A stretch of DNA of 64,000 nucleotides from an uncultured Collinsella sp. (GCA_902479065.1 CABSNM010000001.1:148233-212232), one strand, 5' to 3'; positions 1 through 9,700 are shown, counted from the first letter of the stretch. The notes: generated by a model from the sequence alone, not told the origin. Program-made: numbers and translations.

Positions 1-318
1 GTACTTGGCCTTCTGCGCGGCCTTGTTTGTGGCCGCAGCGTCAACCACGCTCTCATCGGCAACGCCTTTCGCAAGGCCAGTGAGCTTGGAGAACTCCTCG
101 AGCACCTTATTCACCTTGCCCGGACCCAGCACGATCTGCATCGTGTCGTCCTCGACCAGGCCCATCACGCCGTCGAGCGCCTTAATGCCCTCCGTGTCGA
201 CGTTGCCCGCGTCTTTGACGGTCACGCGCAGGCGCGTCATGCACGCCGCGTTTGCCAGCACGTTGTCTTTACCGCCCAAAAGGTCCAGCAGCTTTTGAGC
301 CAGCTCTTTGTTCGTCAT
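1..318 (-). CDS. PTS transporter EIIB domain, 5' part only (glucose/MurNAc type)
   Basis: The first 106 codons of a phosphotransferase permease run off the left edge. The sequence begins MTNKELAQKLLDLLGG and carries the EIIB phosphorylation motif CMTRLRV with Cys26 as the phospho-acceptor, followed by the GVMGLVEDD stretch usual in the glucose-superfamily IIB fold. An Ala-rich linker starts near residue 92, so an EIIC domain should follow outside the window. The ATG has a strong AAGGAGGAG just upstream. It lies 57 bp after murQ, which suggests a MurP-like importer of N-acetylmuramate. The sugar specificity is inferred from the neighbours; the EIIB fold is secure. Confidence 0.85.
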   Translation of the reverse strand, partial: MTNKELAQKLLDLLGGKDNVLANAACMTRLRVTVKDAGNVDTEGIKALDGVMGLVEDDTMQIVLGPGKVNKVLEEFSKLTGLAKGVADESVVDAAATNKAAQKAKY

Positions 319-375
319 AACTCCTCCTTGTATTGGGTATCTCGTCTGGATGTCATATCAGCTCACGCCGCGCAC

Positions 376-1299
<924 letters not shown>

Positions 1300-1309
1300 T
1301 TCATTCACC

Positions 1310-2161
1310 TCATCTTTCCTGTTTCTCGATGTAGTTTTGCTTAATGACATGCGTCGCCCGTTCGTAGTCGCTGGCAACGTAAGCAGCGTACAGGGCATCG
1401 ACAACCATAAGCTGGGCCATACGCGAAGCCATGGCACCGCTGCGGACCAAGGGTTCACTCGCAGCAACGCCGAGCACGGCATCGGCCATGGTGGCAAGCT
1501 TGGATGATCCATCTACTTTGGTAACGGCCACAACGGGACAGTTGTGACGTTGAGCCTCGGCGGTGCAGTCCAGCACCTCTTGCGTCAAGCCCGAGTAGCT
1601 AAAGGCGATTGCCATATCGCCCTCATGCATGTTCTTGGCACATAAGAGCTGATCATGCCAGTCGTCGTACAGATGGCACTCTTTGTCGACACGCATGAGC
1701 TTTTGCGCCAGGTCGTGCGCGACCAAACGAGAGGCACCAATACCGAACAGATTGACTGCGCGCGCCCGCTTAAGACGGGCCGCGCATCGCTCCAAGACGG
1801 TGTAATCGAGCGTTCGCGCCGTCGCCTCGATCGTGCGCACGTTGCTTTTCATCACCTTCCCCACGATACGTTCGACGCTGTCATCCATGGAGATGTCCTC
1901 GAGGGCTACGTCTTTCTTGTCGCCTAAGAGCGCCAGCTCGGCAATCAGTTCGCGCTGGAACTCCTTGTAGCCCGCAAAACCCAAACGCTTGCAAAAGCGC
2001 AAAATGCTCGAGGGCGAGGAGAACGTGACATCGGCAAGACCGCGGACGGACAGCCCGACCACCTCGTGCGGATGAGCGCTTACATATGCGATGACATTGC
2101 GTTCCGCCGGGCTCGCGCTGAGCTCACGCTCGCGAAGCCGCAAAAGCAATCCGTTTGCCAT
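1310..2161 (-). CDS. RpiR-family regulator, MurR-like
   Basis: A 283-residue regulator with an N-terminal RpiR helix-turn-helix (about 1-75, with FSSPSSILRFCKRLGF) and a C-terminal SIS domain (about 120-260, with FGIGASRLVAHD and FSYSGLT) that senses a phosphosugar. First gene of the murQ-PTS operon, so MurNAc 6-phosphate is the likely effector. A GTG at 2170 also opens the frame, but GGAGGTG overlaps that codon and sits 6-7 nt before ATG 2161, so 2161 is the better start. Autoregulation of the operon is inferred from position; no clear operator was identified in the 200 bp upstream. Confidence 0.85.
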   Translation of the reverse strand: MANGLLLRLRERELSASPAERNVIAYVSAHPHEVVGLSVRGLADVTFSSPSSILRFCKRLGFAGYKEFQRELIAELALLGDKKDVALEDISMDDSVERIVGKVMKSNVRTIEATARTLDYTVLERCAARLKRARAVNLFGIGASRLVAHDLAQKLMRVDKECHLYDDWHDQLLCAKNMHEGDMAIAFSYSGLTQEVLDCTAEAQRHNCPVVAVTKVDGSSKLATMADAVLGVAASEPLVRSGAMASRMAQLMVVDALYAAYVASDYERATHVIKQNYIEKQER

Positions 2162-2260
2162 CTCAAACACCTCCGTTGAGAAGAATTAAAGACCAACGAA
2201 CGATTCGTACCGGATACAAACAGCTTTTGCGGTACATTGTGCCGCATCGTGGCGCACAAA

Positions 2261-2284
2261 GGGCGAGCGTTCTACCGCTCGCCC
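2261..2284 (-). terminator. Terminator-like hairpin after the VanZ-like gene
   Basis: A perfect 9-bp GC stem (GGGCGAGCG with CGCTCGCCC) and 6-nt loop. Read on the minus strand it is followed by TTTGTG. It lies 80 bp beyond the stop of the gene at 2366-2947. Confidence 0.55.
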
Positions 2285-2365
2285 CTCAAATCCGACCGCT
2301 CGGAAATACGCGCGACACAAAATAATTCAACGAGGTTGCATTATCAGAAACGGGTTTGTTACCGG

Positions 2366-2947
2366 CTAGCGCCTCGCATGGGCGCCGATCGGCCGAGTCG
2401 CATGGCGCACCAACGCCGCCGCCAGCAATACCAACAGCATGGCGGTGACATAGCCCGCAGCATCGAATCCTAAATCGATAACGTCGAAATGCCTGCCGGG
2501 AACAAAGATCTTATGTACCTGATCGCCAACGGAGCAGGCGGCGCAAAAGAGCAATACGGGCACGCAACGGGAGCATACGCTCCACGGACGCCTGGAAAAG
2601 CAAACCACGACCACCGAGGCGAACAATCCGACGAAGAAAAACTCTACGGTATGGGCAACGCGACGGACGTTTGTGCCCACCCACATGCGAATGGAAGCAA
2701 GTCGGCCAGACCGGACATTCGAGGCAGCCGAATCGGCGCCCCCGGTCATTCCGTTCTCCGTCTGGGCTTCACCCGTGGCATCGGCAGCCTGAACGCCCAT
2801 AGCCTGACCCTCCACCACACGCGCGGTGGACTCGCTCAGCAACGACGTCTGCACCGCGTTTTGCTCCGTCAGCACCCAGATGCCCGCCAGCGTTGCAGCG
2901 AACAGAACGATCGCGGTCCATCCGATTATTTGTTTTACGCGCGCCAA
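2366..2947 (-). CDS. VanZ-like membrane protein
   Basis: A 193-residue protein with an N-terminal membrane segment (about 6-28), a polar Gln/Ala/Gly-rich stretch (about 30-90) and three further hydrophobic segments in the C-terminal half. The C-terminal half has HTVEFFFVGLFAS and DVIDLGFDAAGY, which match the VanZ-like pattern of H-x-x-E-F and a final D-x-x-x-N/D-x-x-G. The start is a TTG at 2947 preceded by AAAGGAGG with 7 nt spacing; the longer frame to 2989 lacks a ribosome site. Family members are linked loosely to teicoplanin tolerance, but the function is unknown. Monocistronic. Confidence 0.7.
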   Translation of the reverse strand: MARVKQIIGWTAIVLFAATLAGIWVLTEQNAVQTSLLSESTARVVEGQAMGVQAADATGEAQTENGMTGGADSAASNVRSGRLASIRMWVGTNVRRVAHTVEFFFVGLFASVVVVCFSRRPWSVCSRCVPVLLFCAACSVGDQVHKIFVPGRHFDVIDLGFDAAGYVTAMLLVLLAAALVRHATRPIGAHARR

Positions 2948-3051
2948 GGGCCAACCTCCTTTTTTGAATATCAGCGAGTGTAGCCCCAAATGGCATCGTC
3001 ACCGTATCAAAATTTGAATCGCAACAGGAAGCGACAAAGCGACGCAAACCC

Positions 3052-3657
3052 CTACCCCGCCTCGCGCATCCAGCGATCGAACGTCCCCACGCACACGCCC
3101 AGGCATTTTGCTGCCTGGCTGCGGGTAATATCGCCTGCCTCATAGCTATCGCGCACCAGCTCAAACTGAGGAGGGCACGGCTTGCGAGGTCGACCGAAAC
3201 GAACCCCTCGCGCCCGCGCCGCTGCAATTCCCTCCGCCTGGCGCCGATGGATATTCTCGCGCTCCACCTGCGCCACGTAGCTCAGCAGTTGCAGCACAAT
3301 ATCGGCAATCAGGGTGTTGGTCACATCCGGCGCGCCGCTGGCCCTAGCGCGCGTGTCAAGCAATGGCATGTCCAACACCACAATGGCAACCCCGAGCTCC
3401 TTGGTAATGCGTCGCCATTCCTCAAGAATCTCGGAGTAATTACGACCAAGTCGGTCGATAGAAAGCACCACCAGCACGTCCCCGTCTCCCAGGACGTGCA
3501 ACAGCTCGCGATAATGCGGTCGATCGAAGTCCTTGCCGCTCGCATGGTCGGCATAAATATTCGCTGAGCCCACGCCATAGGCGCCCAGCGCATCCAGCTG
3601 CCGATTCAGATTCTGATCGCGCGAACTCACCCGCGCATACCCGTACACCGTCGCCAT
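3052..3657 (-). CDS. Serine recombinase of the resolvase/invertase family
   Basis: A 201-residue site-specific recombinase. The resolvase domain (1-145) has YGYARVSSRDQN with the nucleophilic serine, the IDRLGRN motif with catalytic arginines, and QVEREN near the E-helix. A C-terminal helix-turn-helix (about 155-200, ITRSQAAKCLGV) binds DNA. The length is normal for a resolvase or invertase. ATG 3657 was chosen because VYGYARVSS should start within the first residues; only a weak GGGGA precedes it. No transposase, invertible segment or partner gene lies beside it, so it is either a remnant of a mobile element or an orphan invertase. An inverted repeat sits directly upstream. Confidence 0.85.
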   Translation of the reverse strand: MATVYGYARVSSRDQNLNRQLDALGAYGVGSANIYADHASGKDFDRPHYRELLHVLGDGDVLVVLSIDRLGRNYSEILEEWRRITKELGVAIVVLDMPLLDTRARASGAPDVTNTLIADIVLQLLSYVAQVERENIHRRQAEGIAAARARGVRFGRPRKPCPPQFELVRDSYEAGDITRSQAAKCLGVCVGTFDRWMREAG

Positions 3658-3676
3658 CTCATCCCCGCTTTCTTGT

Positions 3677-3715
3677 AAACCTGCCAAAAGGGACAGGTTT
3701 ATTTTGGTAGGTTTT
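3677..3715. repeat. AACCTGCCA-type inverted repeat, copy 1
   Basis: Arms AAACCTGCCA and TGGTAGGTTT enclose GGGACAGG. A second copy with better-conserved arms lies at 15881-15918. This copy ends about 20 bp upstream of the serine recombinase start. Confidence 0.7.
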
Positions 3716-3776
3716 ACCTCTCAAATAGCAGGTAAGCGGGCGGCCGAGCAGACGGCAAGGTAGCCACTATTCAAAT

Positions 3777-3808
3777 GCGGAGGGCGGCCCCGAAAGACCG
3801 CCCTCCGC
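3777..3808 (-). terminator. Hairpin terminator after rnr
   Basis: A perfect 11-bp stem (GCGGAGGGCGG) with a 10-nt loop, 26 bp past the rnr stop. The T-tract on the minus strand is poor (ATTTGAATA), so termination is inferred mainly from the stem and position. Confidence 0.6.
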
Positions 3809-3833
3809 TCTCTCGCCACGAGTCGGGATTTAG

Positions 3834-5969
3834 CTAATGGATAAGCTTAAAGTCCAAGTGCCCGCGCGTGGTATTGACGCGCGAGACCTCGACAATCACG
3901 CGCTGACCCAGTTCATAGTAAATCCCCGTGTCGGCGCCCGTCAGCGTAAGCGCATCCTCGTCGAACTCGAACCACTCGTTGCCCAGGCTCTTGATCGAAA
4001 CCAAGCCTTCGACCTGCGTTAGGTCCAAGCGCACAAAGAGGCCCATGCTGCTAACCCACGAGACAGTTCCGGCATAGCGCTCGCCCAGACGGTCCTCATA
4101 GTACTGGGCAATCTTGATCTTTTGCGTCGCATGGCTGGCGGCATCTGCCGCGCGCTCGGCATCGCTGCATGCGCGGCAGATCTGCGGCAGAATGCGCGGC
4201 AGCGACTCGCGCCCCTTGCCGATCAGCCGCGGCGTACGGACCAAGGCGTCCTTACCGCCGAGCTGTTCATAGGCCAACTGCAGTTTGAGCACGCGGTGCA
4301 CCACCAAATCGGGGTAGCGACGGATGGGACTCGTAAAGTGACAGTAGCACGGCGCGGCGAGCGCAAAGTGGCCCTCGTTGCGCGGCTTGTACAGCGCGCG
4401 CTGCATGCTGCGCAGAAGCAGCGTGTTAACGAGCGGTGCGTTGGCCGTACCGGCGGCAGCATCAACTGCAGCCTGCAGCTCATCGGGACTCCCCAGGGCA
4501 ATACCAGCAGCACGGCGATCGTCGATGATGCCTAGCTGCGCCAGCGCAACGGCGGCACCGTGCAGGCTATCGGGGCTCGGATCCTCATGCACGCGATAGC
4601 AGGCCTCGATATCACGGTCTGCCAGCCACTCTGCAACGCACTCGTTGGCGAGCAGCATGGCTTCCTCGATAAGCGACGTGGCACACGAACGCTCACGCGC
4701 CACAATCTGCACGGGTACTCCGTCCTCATCCAACAGAGCACGAATCTCGGCCGTGTCAAAATCGACTGAGCCGCGGGCGCGACGAATACGACGGCGAAGT
4801 TCGGCGAGTTCGTTGGCGGCGACAAGGAAATCGCCGAGGTCGACGTTGTAGCCGCGGGCGACCTCCTCGCACGCAAGACCGCGCTCAAGCGCTTCCTCGC
4901 GCGAGGCCTCGGCAGCCGCAACATCCTCGGCCGCGCCCTCCAGCACCGAATACTCAACCGCACCGGCGCGCACCAGCAGCGCCTCGGCGCCGTCATAGTC
5001 CATACGCACACGCGAGCGAATCACGCTGGGGTACGGATCGTAATGCCGCACGCGACCCTGCGCATCGAGCTCGATATCGACGGTAAACGCAAGACGGTCC
5101 TCGTCAGGGCGAAGCGAGCACAGGTCACAGGACAGGCGTTCGGGCAGCATGGGAAGCACGCGATCGGCCAGATACACCGATGTCGTACGATGACGAGCCT
5201 CAAGATCGATATGCCCGTCCCAAGCCACATAGTGTGAAACGTCGGCGATATGCACACCCAGCTTGTAGCCACCCTCAGGCGTGCGCCCCAACGAAATGGC
5301 ATCGTCAAAGTCGCGCGCGTCGACTGGGTCGATCGTGATGACAAAGCGGTCGCGCAGATCGCGGCGGAGCAGGTCCTTAAGCGCCGCGGACACATCGAGC
5401 GAAAGCCCCTCGGCCTCGTCCAGCGCGGCCCCAGGATAGCTATCGGTATAGCCGTAACGCGCCATCACATATTGAACGCCCAAATCGGGCGCGTCATCTC
5501 CGCCAATGCGGCGTTCGATCGTCACGGTGCCCGATTCCAGGCGCGTCGGGTAGGTCAAAATGCGCGCGACAACGGCATCACCCGGGTGGACGCCCAGACG
5601 ATCCGCCGAGGTATCCTCGGGCAGAATGAAGAAGTCGGCCTTCAGACGCGAATCGAGCGGCTCGATCACACCGAGCGGACCGGCGGTCTGGTACGTACCC
5701 ACCACGCTTATGGCTGCGCGCTCAACCACGCCTTCGATCACGGCGCGCCGCTCACCGTGCGGGCTGTTCTTAATGCTCACGGCAACGGTATCGCCATCCA
5801 TGATCTCGCGCTTGCCACGGCCCATGACCTTGTAGTCGCCATTCTCGGTTATGACATAGGCACTGTGCTCATGGAGCTGCACGCGCCCGGTCAGGCTCGG
5901 ACGGCGTTCGCTGCGCACCGGCCCGCGCTTATTGCGAGCTCCACGCTTATGCTTGTTATTGCGCCCCAT
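3834..5969 (-). CDS. rnr: Ribonuclease R
   Basis: A 711-residue 3'-5' exoribonuclease of the RNB family that degrades structured RNA and takes part in rRNA and tmRNA quality control. Visible parts: a basic N-terminus (MGRNNKHKRGARNKRG), cold-shock/OB regions to about 160, the RNB catalytic core with DPVDARDFDDAI at 214-225 carrying the metal-binding aspartates, and a C-terminal S1 domain from about 630 (GTVSWVSSMGLFV). The length fits RNase R. It lies upstream of no smpB here. ATG 5969 has GGAGGC just before it. High confidence. Confidence 0.95.
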   Translation of the reverse strand: MGRNNKHKRGARNKRGPVRSERRPSLTGRVQLHEHSAYVITENGDYKVMGRGKREIMDGDTVAVSIKNSPHGERRAVIEGVVERAAISVVGTYQTAGPLGVIEPLDSRLKADFFILPEDTSADRLGVHPGDAVVARILTYPTRLESGTVTIERRIGGDDAPDLGVQYVMARYGYTDSYPGAALDEAEGLSLDVSAALKDLLRRDLRDRFVITIDPVDARDFDDAISLGRTPEGGYKLGVHIADVSHYVAWDGHIDLEARHRTTSVYLADRVLPMLPERLSCDLCSLRPDEDRLAFTVDIELDAQGRVRHYDPYPSVIRSRVRMDYDGAEALLVRAGAVEYSVLEGAAEDVAAAEASREEALERGLACEEVARGYNVDLGDFLVAANELAELRRRIRRARGSVDFDTAEIRALLDEDGVPVQIVARERSCATSLIEEAMLLANECVAEWLADRDIEACYRVHEDPSPDSLHGAAVALAQLGIIDDRRAAGIALGSPDELQAAVDAAAGTANAPLVNTLLLRSMQRALYKPRNEGHFALAAPCYCHFTSPIRRYPDLVVHRVLKLQLAYEQLGGKDALVRTPRLIGKGRESLPRILPQICRACSDAERAADAASHATQKIKIAQYYEDRLGERYAGTVSWVSSMGLFVRLDLTQVEGLVSIKSLGNEWFEFDEDALTLTGADTGIYYELGQRVIVEVSRVNTTRGHLDFKLIH

Positions 5970-6046
5970 GGCGCCTCCTAACTATCGATTGCGAACTCCA
6001 AAGAGTCTACCCAAATGATTCGCTTTCCTGCCGTCCCCTAGGGATC

Positions 6047-6080
6047 AAAAAACGGGCCGCCCCATAAGAGACGACCCGTT
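6047..6080 (-). terminator. Rho-independent terminator after ftsX
   Basis: Stem AACGGG/CCCGTT with further partial pairing, followed on the minus strand by a run of six T. It lies 25 bp past the ftsX stop and closes the ftsE-ftsX operon. Confidence 0.75.
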
Positions 6081-6104
6081 GGAAGGGGTGAGTTCCAGGC
6101 ATGC

Positions 6105-7025
6105 CTACACGCGCAGGTAGCGGCGCATGGCGATGGCAGAACCAAAGAGACCGATAATCACGCCGACCAGAATCAGCGCGGCGTAGGTCACCAGGTAGTA
6201 CTGCATCGGCAGCGCAAACGACATCCAGCCGATGCTCTCCTGCAGACGCGGAACCATCAGGTTACGCAGCAGCTCCAGCACGCCGATGGAAAGCAGCGAG
6301 CCCAAAATGGCCTGCAGCACGCCCTCGGTAATGAACGGCCCGCGAATGAAGCCGTTGCTTGCGCCCACCAGACGCATGATCGCGATCTCACGACGACGCG
6401 CCGTAATGGACAGGCGAATCGTGTTGTTGATGAAAATGAACGCGATAAAGGTCAGCAGGCCGACGAGCACCACAGCGGCGATACGGATGTAGTTCGTCAC
6501 CTGGAACAGGCGGCTCACTTCCTCCTGGCCGTACAGAACGCTCGCGTTGACGTCGCCGTCGTCCGCGATCTTCTGGAAGTCGGCGTTCTTCTTGAGCTTC
6601 TGGGCCGTGCTCTCGACCATGGACGGATCGTCCATCTCGATGGCAAACGAAGCCGGCAGCGGGTTCTGACCGTCGAGCGCGCTCATGGTAGCGTCGGCGT
6701 TGCCCGACATCTTGCTCGTGTACTCGGCCAGCGCGTCGTCCTTGTCCTTGTACGTCACGGACTTGACGTTGCTCCACGTCTTGAGCTCGGCCTCAAAGGC
6801 CTGAACATCTGCCTGGTCGGCGTCATCGCTAATAAAGGCGTTGATGACGACCTGATCCTCGACGGTGCCGATCACGGAGTTCAGCATCGCGGAACCCATA
6901 ATGAACAGGCCGATGATAAACAGCGAAAGGAAAATCGTGATGACGGCGCCGAGCGAGGTGGTCCAGTTACGGAAGAAGTGGCTGATTGCCTCTTTGAAGG
7001 AGTAGCCCACGTTAGTTGGTGCCAT
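6105..7025 (-). CDS. ftsX: Cell-division ABC permease FtsX
   Basis: A 306-residue membrane protein with the FtsX layout: a cytoplasmic start (SFKEAISHFFRNWTTSLG), TM1 at about 25-47, an extracytoplasmic domain of about 120 residues, and three C-terminal TM segments. The last part has ARRREIAIMRLVGAS, the loop that contacts FtsE. With FtsE it transmits division signals to peptidoglycan hydrolases outside the membrane. Its start overlaps the ftsE end by 14 bp, so translation is coupled. High confidence. Confidence 0.95.
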   Translation of the reverse strand: MAPTNVGYSFKEAISHFFRNWTTSLGAVITIFLSLFIIGLFIMGSAMLNSVIGTVEDQVVINAFISDDADQADVQAFEAELKTWSNVKSVTYKDKDDALAEYTSKMSGNADATMSALDGQNPLPASFAIEMDDPSMVESTAQKLKKNADFQKIADDGDVNASVLYGQEEVSRLFQVTNYIRIAAVVLVGLLTFIAFIFINNTIRLSITARRREIAIMRLVGASNGFIRGPFITEGVLQAILGSLLSIGVLELLRNLMVPRLQESIGWMSFALPMQYYLVTYAALILVGVIIGLFGSAIAMRRYLRV

Positions 7026-8232
7026 AGTTGCCGTAACCTCCCCTCTCCTGGTCGCGGATAACGTGGCCGCCCTCGAGGGCGATCACGCGACGGTGCATGC
7101 TATCGACCATCTCGCGGTCGTGCGTGGCGACGATCACGGTGGTGCCGGTGCGGTTAATACGCTCGAGCAGCTTCATGATGCCCAGCGAGATCGCCGGGTC
7201 GAGGTTACCCGTGGGCTCGTCGCAGATCAGCAGCGGCGGGCGGTTGACCATAGCGCGGGCGACGGCAACGCGCTGCTGCTCGCCACCGGAAAGCTGGTCG
7301 GGCAGGGAGTCCATCTGATCGGCCAGACCGACCAGACGCAGCACCTCGGGTACCTGGCTGCGAATGACGCCCTTGGGCTTGCCGATGCACTGCAGGGCAA
7401 ACGCCACGTTTTCGTAGGCGGTTTTTTGCGGCAGAAGCTTAAAGTCCTGGAACACGGCGCCAATCTGGCGGCGCAGGAACGGAACCTTGCGGTTCTTGAT
7501 CTTCATGAGGTCCTGACCGGCAACCAGGATGCGGCCGCTCGTCGGCTTGACGTCGCGGTTGAGCGTCGACAGCAGCGTGGTCTTACCCGAGCCGGAGTGA
7601 CCGACCAAGAAGACAAACTCGCCCGGATAGATCTCGATGTTGATGTCGTCGAGCGCGGGCTTGTTGGGCTGCGCCGGGTAGATCTTGGTGACGTGCTCCA
7701 TGAGGATGACGGGCTCGACACCGGCCTGCTTGGCCATCTTCTTGCGGCTGGCCTGCGGATCGATGGGCGCGAACACCGACGTAAAATCGGGGTTGTTGAG
7801 CGCGTTATCGAGCCTTGCGACCTCGGCGGCCTGATCGCTCTCGACCACCGGGGCAGCAGGCTGCGTGGGGTCGGGAATAGCGGCAAAGAGACCGGACTGC
7901 GCAGGCTGAGGAGCCGGCGTCGCAGGGGCCATGGGGTCGGGAATGCCGACCATGGTAGGCTGCGGCGTGGCGGCGCCAGCCTGAGGTTGCTCCACGCGAG
8001 CGGTCACGGCCTGAACGGGCTCAAAACCCGCCGTGCCGGAAAGCGCGACATCGCTGGTGGGATTGTAGGCAAAGGGATCGGATGCCGGCTGTGCCTGATC
8101 TGCCGGCTGAGCGGGGGCCTGAGCAACAGGCTGGCCCTCTGAATCCGGAGTGGCGAAACGACTGCCCTGGACGCCTGCCTGCGTCTTGGGGGCATCATCG
8201 CCCGCACCGGAGGTACGGAAGTGGTTACCCAC
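7012..8232 (-). CDS. ftsE: Cell-division ATPase FtsE with a long N-terminal extension
   Basis: A 406-residue protein whose last 230 residues are a complete FtsE ATPase: Walker A GHSGSGKTT (211-219), Q-loop VFQDFKLL, signature LSGGEQQRVA, Walker B LLICDEPTGNLD and an ATHD H-loop. The first 175 residues are extra compared with ordinary FtsE (about 225). They are Ala/Pro/Gln-rich, apparently disordered, and contain two IPDP repeats. The GTG start at 8232 has AAGGAG 5 nt upstream, and no convincing internal ribosome site precedes the ATPase part, so the extension is probably translated. The ATPase call is certain; the role of the tail is unknown. Confidence 0.93.
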   Translation of the reverse strand: MGNHFRTSGAGDDAPKTQAGVQGSRFATPDSEGQPVAQAPAQPADQAQPASDPFAYNPTSDVALSGTAGFEPVQAVTARVEQPQAGAATPQPTMVGIPDPMAPATPAPQPAQSGLFAAIPDPTQPAAPVVESDQAAEVARLDNALNNPDFTSVFAPIDPQASRKKMAKQAGVEPVILMEHVTKIYPAQPNKPALDDINIEIYPGEFVFLVGHSGSGKTTLLSTLNRDVKPTSGRILVAGQDLMKIKNRKVPFLRRQIGAVFQDFKLLPQKTAYENVAFALQCIGKPKGVIRSQVPEVLRLVGLADQMDSLPDQLSGGEQQRVAVARAMVNRPPLLICDEPTGNLDPAISLGIMKLLERINRTGTTVIVATHDREMVDSMHRRVIALEGGHVIRDQERGGYGNYGTN

Positions 8233-8336
8233 TGGTGCTCCTTATCGTCGTGCGTTTAAACTACATGAGCGCTTAGTATTTTAGCAGCATTAGCTTTGCT
8301 GCACATAAGAAGCATGGCGTGCTTAGGGATCCCGTC

Positions 8337-8458
8337 GGCCGGGCACAGGGTTACTCTCCAAATCGTCCTCGGACATGTCGGAGCCCCGCTGCGCGCTTCG
8401 CGCGGCGGGGGCTCCTCCGTCCTGCGGAAAGATTTGGAGAGTAACCCTGTGCCCGGCC
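8337..8458. repeat. 122-bp element with 28-bp perfect inverted arms
   Basis: The left arm 8337-8364 (starting GGCCGGGCACAGGG) and right arm 8431-8458 are exact reverse complements over 28 bp. The 66-bp centre holds a second GC-rich stem built around GGAGCCCCGC and GCGGGGGCTCC. It could be a MITE-like element or a structured RNA. Only one copy is visible in the window. Confidence 0.8.
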
Positions 8459-8587
8459 TGCGGTAACTAAGGGGTCGCCGCGTTTTACTTGGGGTGCTGT
8501 ATATACAAAGTTGGAAGGGTCTGAATTGCGCTTTGTCGATATATGCCCTTTTCCCTAATGGGACCGTGCTTGAGGGGCGTCTTCATA

Positions 8588-8654
8588 AGTTGCGGTGAAA
8601 TAGGGACTGTTTTACCAGTTAAAAGGTCTAATCAGTCCTTATTTCACCGCAACT
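8588..8654. repeat. TGCGGTGAAATA palindrome, copy 1
   Basis: About 67 bp with arms AGTTGCGGTGAAATAGGGAC and its near-perfect complement around a short spacer. Copies 2 and 3 are at 49038-49104 and 51828-51896. It lies about 100 bp beyond the transketolase stop. Confidence 0.85.
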
Positions 8655-8660
8655 GAAACA

Positions 8661-8685
8661 GGGGCGCTCTCCAAGAGAGCGCCCC
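8661..8685 (-). terminator. Terminator hairpin of the transketolase operon
   Basis: A perfect 11-bp stem (GGGGCGCTCTC with GAGAGCGCCCC) and a 3-nt loop. On the minus strand it is followed by TGTTTC. It lies about 70 bp past the stop at 8758. Confidence 0.65.
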
Positions 8686-8757
8686 TGCCGGGTTTCCATA
8701 GTACTGGCGAAACAGTTTTGTAGTTCTGGCGAAGCAGTCCTTGAGATCCGCCTTGCC

Positions 8758-9699
8758 TTATGCCAAGAACTCCTTGGTGGTCGCCACGATGTTGGCGGCG
8801 TCCAGGCCGTACTTGTGCAGGAGCTCGGCACCCGGGCCAGACTCACCGAAGGTGTCGTTGACGCCGATCTTCTTGAGCGGCGTCGGGCACTGCTCGCACA
8901 GGACGTCGGCAACGGCGCTGCCCAGGCCACCGATCACAGAGTGCTCCTCGACGGTCACGACGTGGCCGGTCTTGGTGGCGCTCTTGACGATCAGGTCGGC
9001 GTCGATGGGCTTGATGGTGTGCATGTTGATGACCTCGGCGTCGATGCCCTCGGCAGCGAGCCGCTCGGCGGCCTCGAGAGCCTCGCCGACCATCAGGCCG
9101 CAGGCGATGATGGTCACATCGGCGCCCTCGCGCATGACAATGCCCTTACCCAACTCGAACTTGTAGGTCTCGGGATCGTTGATAACCGGCGAGGCCAGAC
9201 GGGCAAAGCGCATGTACACCGGACCGTCGCACTCGTAGGCGGCGCGCGTTACGGCGCGGGCCTCGACGTCGTCGGCAGGAACGATCACAGTCATGCCGGG
9301 GATGACGCGCATGAGGGCAATATCCTCGCAGCACTGGTGCGTGGCGCCATCCTCGCCCACCGAGATACCGGCATGCGTGGCACCGATCTTAACGTTGAGG
9401 TGCGGGTAGCCGATGGAGTTGCGGACCTGCTCAAAGGCGCGACCGGCAGCGAACATGGCAAAGGTGCTCGCGAAGGCAACGCGGCCGGTGGTCGCGATAC
9501 CGGCGGCGACGCCCATCAGGTTGCTCTCGGCAATGCCCACATCGAAGAAGCGGTCGGGGCAGGCTGCCTTGAACTTGCCGGTCTGCGTGGCGGCAGCCAG
9601 GTCGGCGTCGAGGACCACAAAGTCATCGTGCTCGTTGGCGAGCTCGACGAGGGCCTCGCCGTAGCTTACGCGCGTGGCGATTTTCTTGACGTCTGCCAT
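8758..9699 (-). CDS. Transketolase, C-terminal subunit
   Basis: A 313-residue pyrimidine-binding plus C-terminal half of transketolase, made as a separate chain as in many anaerobes and archaea. It contains the TPP-activating glutamate region (FFDVGIAESNLMGVAAG) and GATHAGISVGEDGATHQ. With the N-terminal subunit it moves two-carbon units in the non-oxidative pentose phosphate pathway. ATG 9699 (MADVKKIATR) has GAGAGGAG upstream and starts 1 nt beyond the stop of the N-terminal subunit; a longer frame to 9756 would overlap that gene and lacks a ribosome site. It resembles DXS and 1-deoxysugar enzymes, but the pairing supports transketolase. Confidence 0.9.
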   Translation of the reverse strand: MADVKKIATRVSYGEALVELANEHDDFVVLDADLAAATQTGKFKAACPDRFFDVGIAESNLMGVAAGIATTGRVAFASTFAMFAAGRAFEQVRNSIGYPHLNVKIGATHAGISVGEDGATHQCCEDIALMRVIPGMTVIVPADDVEARAVTRAAYECDGPVYMRFARLASPVINDPETYKFELGKGIVMREGADVTIIACGLMVGEALEAAERLAAEGIDAEVINMHTIKPIDADLIVKSATKTGHVVTVEEHSVIGGLGSAVADVLCEQCPTPLKKIGVNDTFGESGPGAELLHKYGLDAANIVATTKEFLA

Positions 9700-9700
9700 C

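Larger units (their letters stand above)
8233..8757. other. 525-bp intergenic region rich in hairpins
   Basis: No coding frame is credible here. It holds a 122-bp element with 28-bp perfect inverted arms (8337-8458), a copy of the TGCGGTGAAATA palindrome (8588-8654) and the terminator of the transketolase operon (8661-8685). Confidence 0.7.
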
